From positions 16,802,001-16,866,000 of the forward strand of contig CP093831.1 in NCBI GenBank assembly GCA_033063855.1: DNA of 64,000 bases, written 5' to 3'. The position numbers were made by a program, and so were the translations under genes. Below are positions 49,001 through 61,000 of the stretch, piece by piece. The notes under the pieces were generated by a model. The model saw only the letters and a program-made list of their open reading frames with translations. It did no database searches and was not told the origin of the DNA. The stretch comes from Smittia aterrima (lineage: Eukaryota > Arthropoda > Insecta > Diptera > Chironomidae). Numbering within the stretch: position 1 is the stretch's first letter; each line of letters begins with the position of its first letter.

Positions 49001-52000
49001 ATGATTTTCTCTCGATCAAAACTTAAAGCGAAGAAGCGATGCACATACAAAATACTTTACTGACCTCGTCATTAGCCATGATTAAAGTTCGACTTACCTT
49101 TCAATTACACTTCGGAAGAAGGCTTCTCACGTGTCCACGTTTCCATTTGAATGGACTTGATGGTAATCATTACTTGTTGATGTTACAAGCTGAAGCCGTA
49201 GAACTGTAAATTTATTTCCCAGTCTTCAACCTTAAACCTCATTTCTGACCCTCCTCGTTGGCCATCCCGCAGCTTATTAAACTAATGACGCTTCATCAGC
49301 CCAACTAATTGACGGTAAACTCTTTTCGTGATCAATTTTAAACAAGATGATGATTCGTAAGAAGCTTCAAGCTTCACAGCAGCAAGAACCTTGACGAGTT
49401 TCGCCCGCGACTTTTCTGACCAGACAAAATTTAAATAAATAAACGAAGTAGCGTTCTTTACTTATTGAGGAGAATGACGAAGCTCGTTGATGGTTGCTCA
49501 GAAATTACATCAACACTTGAGTTTCCTAAGAAAAAGAAAAAATCCATTTTAATTGACCTTCACTTTAGAACTAAGTTTCTGTCGAGTTTCTCGACAGACA
49601 CGCACGCACGAGCATGACTAAAGAAGTTCAAGTTTAATCGAGAGGTTCGCAATTTGCATTTTAATCGCGAGAGTGAGAGAGTGAGAGATTGATGAAGTGA
49701 TTTCGTCAGATGAAATGTGATTAAAATATCTGATCACGAAAGGAGTTGAAGACTCCCTTCGAGTCATGTTAAACCGTGATAAATAAATTGCGTTAATCTC
49801 AGTCTCGTGCTGTAAGATTTAATAAAGATTTTCTCTCGTTTCCAAAGCAGACGCGCTTCAATCTGATTCAGTAATTGTAGGAATGTCTCGAGAGCATTCA
49901 GACTATGACGAAGCTTAAATTGAGTTCCTTGAAGAAGATGCTTTCGATGTCACCTTGTCATTACTTATTCGTTCGTTGTTCAAACACGCCTTGAAGGCAG
50001 AGACGATCGCAGCACAAGCCAATGACTTTCAGTTATGCAATATTTCAAACATTTTCGGAAAGATTTCGGCCTCGCGTTGTTGTTTTCTTATAGAAATTTC
50101 ATATTGAGCTTTTTCCGCGTGTTAGGTGTTTATTATTTTTCGATTTGAATGATTTATGCTGATCATTCCGCATCTTCTTCAGCTGAAAACCTTTTACACA
50201 CGCGCCTCTGTGATCATTAAATTTTCTAGGAAAGATTAATCAATTATGATTGCGATTAGGAGAATTTATGAATCGATTTGCATTCGACTCTCGATGGGTA
50301 ACGGTTTGATTAATTTTTCCAGCATCGAATTACAATGGAATGTTGATTTTAATGATCTTAACGACTCTGATGGAGAAGAAACAACTTCAATCGCTGGAAC
50401 TTTCCTCGATTCATCATACCAATAAAAATTGCAATGCTCGACACAACGGACATATCGATTAATGAAATTCATTCGCCTCAAGATTATTAATCGAGTGAGT
50501 GCGTGAGCTGAAGCGAAAGATTTACACATTCACGCGGACAAAACAAAGTCCTCCGTTGTCTAACAACTTGGACGGATTTCGCGAATTAAGTCGAACGTAG
50601 GCGATAATTAACTGTAACAAATCTTTCACCGTAATCTCCTGGAGCTTGAGCGAGATCCGTTGGGCAGACGACCCAACAAGGCAAGACCGAGTTATGTAAA
50701 TTGCCTTCACATGCGCTCAAACTTGAAAACGCGACATTCAGTTTCCTTACACATCGAACGGTTAATTATTTAAATTTAATTATCGGCAATGGCTTCGAGA
50801 CAATCAAGATGTCAAATGCCCGAAATGAATCTCATCCATGCCCATAAAAGTCCAGAGCGAAACCTTTCTGCAGGTTTTTTCTTAATGGTCAGGTGTGGGT
50901 GACGATTCTTTGCACGTTGCCCGCACAAAAAAACTCAAAAAGTTAAAAATGGGCAAAGCGTCGTAAGTTTCATTCATGATTTCTATTTCTCTAGTCGCGA
51001 ATGACATTTCTCGCTTGCCACCAACCAGTCTCGTCGAAATTGGCTTACTTATTAAACTCCCTCGACCATTGCAGAGATTAGCGGGAGATTAGAAACGCGC
51101 GGTTTGATTCAGCTGAATGAAGGCTTTGAAGAACATTGAACTTCAACTGACTCGGACCAGAACAAAGACGGGATTAGTCATAAAAACTGTGTTAGCTTTA
51201 ATTTAGATTTGGCACATTGGCTTTTGTTAAAAATGTTCTTAACGTTAAGCGAGGGAGCAGGCGGATAATAATGAATATTGTCTTTGACCTATTCAATCAT
51301 TTCTGATTTATTTCGATTCTCTCACTCAAACGGCAATAAAATAATCTCAAGTTGGATTGTTCAACTAACACCTCGTCTCGGACATTTGAAGAGAAACAAC
51401 CAGAAATGGATTTCAGACGAATCAAGTTTCTGTCGACTTGCTCGGGAATAAAAAAGCTTGAAGAAATCTTAATGAGTTTTTAAGCGATTAGTTGCGGCTT
51501 GCTCAGTCATCAAATCTCTGTCACAATCGAAGTTAGTTATGCGAATATCTAGTCAAACTTTAATTGACCGAACACTTTCTGTCACTAACAAAACTCGAAA
51601 TCCTGTTAAGCTCGATGATTGACAAATCACAAAATTTAATTTCTGTCGCTTGCGCAAAAACGAAAACGAATTAATTTTTGCTGAACTTTCTTGGGACTAA
51701 CAAAGACAATGCTGCGAAGCATATTTTTTGATTATGCGGTGTTCATGAAATACGTTCAAGTGGGAAAATATTTCTTAGCGAAGATTGGAAGGCAACTAAA
51801 TATTTGAACGTACTCAGTGGACAAACCTTCACTTCCTCTCTTGAATCATAAATTATTTACATCTTTCGTTGTTTAAGATGGAAGTTGACGAATGTTTTCA
51901 CGCGAAAAGTTCAGTGTCAACCAAATGTTTGCGGAAAAGAAATTCCAAAGAATTTTTAATTATTAGCTTCTCAGAAATGCTTTTGTTCGAGAGAACTCGC

Positions 52001-55000
52001 TTGGGAATGTGTACAAGAAAGTTTCTCAGTGAAAGAAGAAATAAATATTTTAACAATGATTCAACAGTTTGTTTAGAAGTAATTTGCGAAAAACTTGATG
52101 GAATTGTCATTTATTCTTATTTCTTTTTGCTTAGCCTGCGGTGTTTGGTGATAATTTTGAAAGCAAACTTTTTTTTAGAAAACCGACAACATCAGTCACG
52201 TCCGCGTTGACTTTAATTGAATTTAATGATCATAACTCATATCGTCGCTTGTTTAATTACATTCTTGTTTTTCCTCTTCGCTTCACAGCACGCCAACAAC
52301 GTTCGTTCAGCTGCCGAAGACTACCTGGTTCGTCGTCAGGCGAGACAGAAATCAATGACACGGTCGATGACAACGGGACTCGCGGGACCGATACTCAGCA
52401 TGGGAACTGTTCACTACTTGCCCGCAGCAAAGAGCGGCACATTCTTCGCTCGCGATAACGTCTCCAACTTCATTGCATGGTGCAGGTGAGTCTATGTTAT
52501 GATCTATTGATTTCCTACCGACCGAGTTCAGCTCAGTTCATCGCGATTATCAGGAAGAAAACTCACTTCACTGCTGGCATCGACGACTTACTGAAACCAG
52601 CGCAGCGTGAAGTCAGAGAAAAATGCGCCTTTGAGGAATTTCTTAGTGAAAAACTTAAAGATTAATCGAGCATTGTCCATTAATTTGCTCTAATGAATGT
52701 TTACGACGGATAATTTTTCATTTTCATTCAGGAGTTTGCACTATGAGCAACGACAAGTCGAAAGAAAAGGAAATCAGCAGCATTTAGCGCAACACTCATT
52801 TCTCATGTCGCGTCGATTGACTTTATGGACTTGCAGGGCTCATTGTTCCGTTAAGGTGTCGCCCAGCCGCAAACTTCATTGAGTCATACTCAAATTCATT
52901 GCGAAAATAGCCTAAAGTTTGTAGAGCAGTCAATAAGACTAAATGGTCTATTTTCAAGCTTTAATTAACCGAAAGCAATGCTCATTGCATGACTATTTGC
53001 TGTTTGCTTTAGCAGTAGTATGACTGCAAAATGCCTTTCAAATACTGTGCGACCGCGTGAATGAATTTCAAGAGCGCTCGGTAACGTGGCGGAGATACAA
53101 CTGATGAAATAACATCAATCACTGATTGAAGTGATTGAGAGCGAGAAGCTACTTCAGCTGTCTTGTTAACAAACAACTGAAATGAATCGATCTCCTTCCG
53201 CAAATTAGATTAATCAACCTCGTTTTGCAAACACTTCATTACGACCACAATATTTCCATTTCGATCCCGTTAATCGAATCTCGTTTAATTGCCAATTGAT
53301 TAATTGTTGCGCTCGCCATAAAACTAACTTTCGATTTCTCTTCGATTCAACAGAAACTGCCTGCAGATTTTTGAATGTTTGCTTTTTGAAACCGACGACC
53401 TTATTATGCGAAAGAACGAGAAGCACGTAATCTTGTGCTTGCTGGAAGTTGCTCGCCGTGGCCATAAATTCGGTAAGTTCCAAACAAATTCTCCTGCTCA
53501 GCGTGCGAAATTTCCCAAGTTGCTCAAGAAGGAAGGCGCTAATTGGAAGTTTTTATTTCTTTCTTTCTCTTAAAGGTATGCTGGCGCCAATGCTTGTTCA
53601 AATGGAGAGGCAAATTGATCGAGAAATTGCTGCTGACAATAAGGCAAATGGTGTCGCATTCGGCACACAAACCGACATAACACAGACGACAACGATCGGC
53701 ACTGAGAATGAATTCGATTCCGATTCAGAAGAAGAAGAGGACGACAATGCTCCGATGATGATGTATGGCCCGCAGCCACAGATCGTAACAAATGACTTGA
53801 AGAGTTTGGACGAGATGGTAAGTTCTTTGCGGTTTTATTTTCTACTCAAACGCTTCAGCGATGAAAGCGAAAGAAAACGTGAAGCTCGTTAAAATTTTAC
53901 GACTTCGTCTAATGAAGAAATTAGCCTTGCTCGGAAAGTTCTTAATTGAAATCGTTCATTGTTATTTCGATGTGAGCCTCACGCTTTTTCGGAGTTGAAT
54001 GAACGAATGATTTCAGCACGTTTAAAATAAGAAAAGGTTTGCTTTCAATCGAGTAAGAATAACAAAAGTCGAGTTCGAAGACGATAAAACAAAAATTTGT
54101 AGAGAGCGAGATAAAGCGCAATTGTTCCTGAAACACCAAACGAATGCACATGTTGAGTATTAATTTGTTTGTTTTTCTTCCTCTTTTGAGGCATGTGCTG
54201 CCGTTTTCTTTTATCTCATGTCGAATCATGCATTTCCATTCAATATGCTGTGCCACAAAAAAGAAATGCAATTGTGCTTAGAATGGTGTCGGTCGATGCC
54301 GATGTTGGGATAAGACTCGCTTGTCGCTCATTTGTTGACGCTGTAATTTATTCTCTCACACAATGTTTACAATTGGGATTCGAATTTCATTAGTTTCCCT
54401 TCGCTTCGAGTCTTTATCGGCTGTAATCTCGTGAGCATGAATGAACTGTCGCTGTAATCCAGATTGCTAGGGATCATTTTAATGGAAAACTATTGGATTT
54501 CTCGACAATTGTAAAAATATCTTTCTTTCTCGTGGTTTGATGAAACTTCTCGCTATCGCTTCATCTTTCCTTTGTGCTGGGGAACAAATATTGATTTATT
54601 GAGAATGACAAGTGAGCGATGGATCTCGGGAAGCATAATTTATTTGGGTCACCGTCGAATATGTTTGCTTAGATGGATTGAGATGAATCGGTCGAGTCAA
54701 CGAACGCATGAGCAAACTTCTGACACATCCAGACGATCAACTGGTTTCGCTTTCCAATATTTAACTCGTATTCGATATCATGGTTTTGAAACAATATTTG
54801 ATTTGAAGATTAAACGCGGAGCTCGACACAATGACTCTTTGAATAGAAAATTGTAAAAGTACATGATGTAGACATGAAAGGTTCATTGTAATTTTGTAGA
54901 ATCATCAACAACATTTGTAAATGAAGCTGAAAATGGCTCTCAGTGGCTCGAAACATGTGTCCTACATATCTATTAGTGTTCCTTCTATCCAAAGTCAATT

Positions 55001-58000
55001 TCTTACTTGCAATTTCTGCCTTTGATCGCATTTTCTCACAGAACAACGGCGGGCTACAAGCTCAATTCGTTTGAAACTTATGTTAACCAGGCACAGAGTT
55101 GGAGAAAAGGTCAATGCATGAGGTTTCGTTCATGCTTTGTTTTCGCTCTCTTTTCCCTCCTCTCTGTGCGCACAAGAAGTTCATTTGCATAAATAGGCGC
55201 ATTTATGGGCTGATTTAGACAGCTCTGCTCCCAGCAGTCTTTTCAATTTCTGTGTGGCTCGAATAATTTCCTCCTCAATAATCGACCGATAGAGATGAGG
55301 AAACAAAAAGACTAAAACTAAGAGGCGCTTCGAGAAGAACACGACTTTGAAGCGATCGATGCCAAAAACGGGTTATCATAAATTTTGTGGATATTCTCCC
55401 ATTTGCCGTGTTAAACTTTAATCTCATTAAAAACCGATTTGAACAATCACGTTTTCCTCTCGATTTCGAAACGAAATTGAAAATTCACTAAAAGCAGACG
55501 CGGAGAGAAAAGCGAAACGAGCAGAATGAAAATGAAATTATTATTTTATAGCTTTGACTTTGTAATTGTCCGTGTGCATGGCAGTTGACTATGCAAAGCA
55601 GCGGAGAGGTCGCAGTTGTGGGCATGTTTGAAATTTGCACAACAGCGGAGCGGCAGTGCAAAAATTAATGTTTTTGAAGTCTGCGCAACTTCAATGGGAG
55701 TCCCGTCAATTCTAAAAGACCGTGAAGAAGCTATAAACCCCGCTCGTCACACTCTGAGAGCCATCAACACTCTATCTAAGAAGCAAAGGAGTTTTTTTTA
55801 CTGCTTTTGCTGTCGTTAAACTTCAGACGAAATTTATTTTCTGTGACGAATTCTTCTCGCAATCGTGGGATTGTTTACTTTTCCAGTCACAACTTATTAA
55901 AATCGCCAACATGGTAAAGTGCAATCAATGTCGCAAGATCGACAGCTTAAAGTTTATGAAAGATTCGCGACATGAATTTCTCAATTTAATGAATGGCTCT
56001 TAATTAACCGATGTCGTCGGGTAATGTAGAAATTGACATTCTGTCTCATTGAACTCATGAGTATCAATTTAAATTGGCCAAAATAAAAAGTCTTTGTTAT
56101 ATCGAACTCAATGTTCATTATGCAAGATCAACGTAAATTGAGTCTGCTCCACTCACATTACAATTAACTGCTAAGCTCGATTAAAAAAAATCTCTTTTCG
56201 CCAATGTTTTTACGAACTAATTACGGTAATTAAACTGCGTAAAGTGATCTTGTTAAGCGGCTTTTATTGATTCTCGTTGAGTCGGCTGATTAAATCACCG
56301 TAAAACGATCGAAATTATTGATTACAAATCTCTACGATTACATCTCTCGCGATCTTTCTCTTCACACGAATTCTTACGTGAGCGTCGAAGTCATGCGGGC
56401 CTCGCAAAAAATGATTGATAGAAGCGGCGAAATGACTGACCTTGGCGTGAAACAACTGAGATTTCAGTTTTCGGCTAAATTACACGTTTCAGGTTGATTG
56501 AATTTTTCTTTCTTCTTGAAATAAATCTGAAGAGAGCGAACGACCTCAACCTTCGAAGCGATTATATTTCAGTTTCTTGAGAACTTTTAACATTTTTCTG
56601 TAGAAATTCTTCTTTTCCTCTTACACTTATCTCACTAATGAGGCGACTTTCGTCATAAACACTGGAATTATACGATCAAGAAACATTCTGTTGGTCGATT
56701 AAGATAAACTTGAGGAGGAGGATAAAATCGAAGCGAGTTTTATACTTTTATGATTCTGTTTTGGAGAAGCTAGAAGCAACAAATTGAATTCCTCGCTTCT
56801 ATTCATTAACGAACCAAATCCTCTTGTTAAGAACATTGCGCCTCCATTTTCGGATGAGACAAATTTATTGAATGCACGATTAACACTTCTGAGACATTCC
56901 TGAAGGTCGCCTCGTACGAAATCGATCTCATGCATCTTAATGTCGCTTTAATGAAATCTAATTAAAATAAGAAACTGGTTCTGTGCACTCTTATTTATGG
57001 ATTTTCCGGTAGCCGACCGACGTAAGTCACTCAATCTCGTGCGCCGATGCATGCAGAGCACAAGCATGTCCCACTTTTTTCAGCTTGAATCGCTCGCATT
57101 TCTCACAAGTCAGGCTAAATTAAATTAAAATATCTCTCTCGGCTAATAGAGAAATCAATTTTTCTCATTGAAAGACGTTGCGCAACGCTAATGTGACAGT
57201 TCGCTTTGGGGACATTGAAACTGCATCGACCGCTTGTCTCTTCCTTCGTCAATGTTGAATAACAAACGCGGCGTGGAAATGTCAAAAATTTAACAATTTC
57301 CCTTCTTCGGCACAGCTCTCCTTCTTTCCGAGTCGCTTAATCGACCCGTAACGGATTAACGTTCACAAAACAAAACGTGAACGAGAGATACTCGTTGAAA
57401 GAAGAAAAGTGAAATGTGTTCGATTTTGAAATTGATTGAATCGAAATGTCCATACACGGACACCACACAATGTGTAATGCACTTTTGCCTTTCGAATGAA
57501 GTTGAGAGAATTACGTCGTTGATAGAAATCACAGAGCAGAGCGACCTGAGACAGAGGGCCCTGTAATTATTTATTTTAAAATTACAGGTTTCTCTCTGAG
57601 CGACGAAACTTTTCCATTTCAAGACTTGATAACTCGTCATTTAGCTTTGCGAGAGACAAATTGTTTCAATCGAATTGAGATAAGCCCTTTACAAGGCCTT
57701 TGCCCAATTCAAAGAGGTGCGGACGCTAATGGGCGTTTAATAGGAACGGGAATACGATCAAGACAATGGCACTGACAATTGTGCTTCGTGATGGAAAATT
57801 AACTGAAGTTAATGTTCATTGCTTATCTTCCACTGGAATCAGAAATCTTTGTTGAAAGAATAGAAATATGATTCAATGTTCAAAGCAAACAATGAAGTCA
57901 AAAGATTTATTTCCTCTGACTCAGCTACCGCAAGCTTTCCTCACTCCTCGAGTGATCCCTTTAGGCTTCATTCCTTACTAAATAATCTGATTAGGTTAAC

Positions 58001-61000
58001 ACTTTTATTGAGGCGAGCTGCCCAACAAGACACATTGCCTCCGGCAGCGGTAAGCGACAAGCTTCAAGAAACTGCACAGGAGTTTAGCAAATCTCTTTCG
58101 TTGTATCAATTCCGCGTGTGGGCCGATAATGGACATGATTTTTACAAAACATTTGTACATGAAAGCGAAATAAGTTTTGCAAATGAAAAAAGTTTTTATT
58201 CTCATTTGAAGCTTGAGACGAAAAGCCATAACTTTGGATTTAATGTGAAACTACGATCGGAGCATTTTCAGTAAAGTGCTTAAACCAACAAACCTCGGGA
58301 ACAGAATTTACGATCACACTCGACCTGCAATCGATAATTCTTCTTGGACTAACAGGGCGGTTGAAAGAAAAAGTAATAAAAAAGTTGGAGAAATGATTTA
58401 TGCAGATGAATTTAGCTGTCAACTTACTGCATGGCCAATAAATATCTGAGACACTTAAGATGTCGTGATGTAATAATATTTAAACCTCTGAACCTGTCGT
58501 CTATATTTCGTCAAAGTGTTAACACTGTTTCTCTCGAGAAATTGCTTCGATGTTGTTATTAAAATATATTGAACAGTAATAGTAGACGTTTTGCTCGAAT
58601 GTTTAGTTAAATGGAATATAATTAGAAGCAATTTTCTTAAAGTGCATGTATTTAGTTAAGTAGTCAGTGCCTCACGGAAAGTAAAGCTGTTTCACTTCGA
58701 TCGTTGCTTCACAAGGAGGAAAAAGTATCGATTACTTATTACCCAAGTCCAGAAAGTTTCTTTTGAATTTATTCCTGTTACGAGGTTTTGAATTGAGATG
58801 GAAAAGGCTCACAGCACCTGACCTGTTGAAACCTTCGAGAAACTCGCTTTCGTGATTATCGCTGAAATCAATCATTCGCGATCATAAATTAATTCTTAAT
58901 TGCGCAGTGATTGATCGCGACAAATGTGGGGACAAGGAATCTCAGAACAAGGAAACTTGTTCAGTGCACTTTGCTTGCTCGAACAGCGGTTGAGATAAAA
59001 CGATTAGGAAAAGTGACTCGTTGAACCTTAAATGGATTGAAAAATGTTCTCGTCGATATTGAAGGAAATTGTAAATCAGAGTTTAATCTCTAAGTTATTA
59101 AATGACTCAATAAAACTTCCACTCACTAACTCAATCCCTATCGTTTTCTGAACGTCGTAAATATTTGAATAATGCTCAGTTACATTTAACATAAAACTGT
59201 GAATGGTCGGTAAAGTTCTCCAGTTTCTCTTGCCATGTTCCGCAATTACTTTACAAACATCTCTCGACTCTTGTTGTTTTTCGGATGGAGAATGATTTGT
59301 AAACGACGAAGGCAAAACAAACTGAAAGTGAATTATGCAGCATAATATTTTTATTGGGCAATAAAATTCAATCTTCTGCACGGTTTCGGACAATTTTCTT
59401 CCTCTCATAATCTGCGATAGCGAATTATTTGCTTTTAGGGATTTTTCAAAGGAGATTTGTATTACAATTGATAAAGAAATTTTTCACGAGTAAGTTAATA
59501 AACAAAACCCTTCAGTACATTCGTTCGCAAACTCTTCTTTCCAAAGTTATTCTTCTCTCTTCGCGCTTGGCAAGCTTACAATTTATTTTGTGGAATTGCG
59601 ATCTGATTGAGGCTTTAAATATGCAAAAATTATGCCGTTTCTCCCTTGTTCTGTTGATTCTTTGTTTGTGTCGTTCGAGAGGCTCTTAGAAGAAAACGAA
59701 AAGCCAGTGAGTAGCATCACGATAAAAGCGAAAGTTATTGCAATGCCTACGAAAAAGGGCATCATCCGTTGGGTAATCGCAAGGGAATCGAGTGCAAGCG
59801 AGTAAAGAAAAGTAAATTTCATAAAAAGCTCTTTATCGTTTTGTGTGCATCTCGAAGCGAGGGGACTCATGTTTTAGCTTGTAAAACATAAGAAATATTA
59901 GCATTTTAGTTAATTTACATAAATCGTTTTCACTCTCAGGAGCAATTTCACAGTCAACCGAATCGTCAAAGTCACAAAAGGTTATGTTCACTCAAAATTA
60001 CCTGCGAGATTTTGCTGTTTGTTTGTTTTATTTTATTCGCTCGCGTATTGTTTTCACATGTTTGAAGATTTAATGCGGTAATTTATCAAGACTAAACAAT
60101 CGAACAGTGGCAACGAACGAAGCATGAAGAGAAGCGACGAGTAGCAGCACTTTCGGTTTCATTTTCGCGAGATAAACATTGTTGCGTGTGGCTAATTGGC
60201 TCATTAGATTTTAAAGCTGCTGCAAAAGAACTCGAACATGTGATGAAGCTCAAAGCAGTGACTTCTGGTTATGAAATACATTTAAGCTAAGACAGATCGG
60301 AAGATAAACAAAACCTTGAGATCTCTGAAAGAATTCTGAGAAGCTCAAGTCGCAGTGTCATAAAAATTAATTAAAAATTATGGGAAAGATGCCATCGGTT
60401 CAGGAAAACGACCTGAAGGCACGAAGAGAACTGCAATGCTTTGAACAACAATGAGATTCGCATGAATTATTACGATGTTTGATTAGTAATGCGCAGTTAT
60501 ATTCAATTATGCTGCTTGGATTATGCAGCTATCGATTGAAGCTGACAGCAAAAGATTTTCTTCTCATACTTAACGTTAAATATGCACGCGCAAGATCACA
60601 AACATTGTGACGTCACCGAGCAAGACAATCGATGTTTTTTATGCAACTAAATGATTTAAACTAATCACTTTCCATGTTTTCCTTTCATTTCAGGTTCGTG
60701 ACTTGGTTGAGAAGTGCACATGTCCATCGCAGTTCCCGATGATCCGAGTTTCTGAAGGAAAATACAGAATTGGCGACACGAAAGTTCTGATCTTTGTTCG
60801 AGTAAGTCTAATTGCCAATTGAACAATATTTTATGATTTATGATCACTCGTTTAATGGAAAAGTCCAATTCTTCGCTGCATGTTGCACTCAGGCCAAGAG
60901 ATCATCGTCTCAAAGCGAAATTAATGGATGGCGTTGGAAACGGAAAATAATTTATGTCTTCCACCTCTAAGGCTTTTTACACTGAAAACAAACAAGCTCA

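Noticed and set aside
51869..52210. 113-codon frame just before pigs exon 2
   Set aside because: Starts at TTG, no domain, and the proven splice acceptor for exon 2 is at 52287-52288 in a different context.
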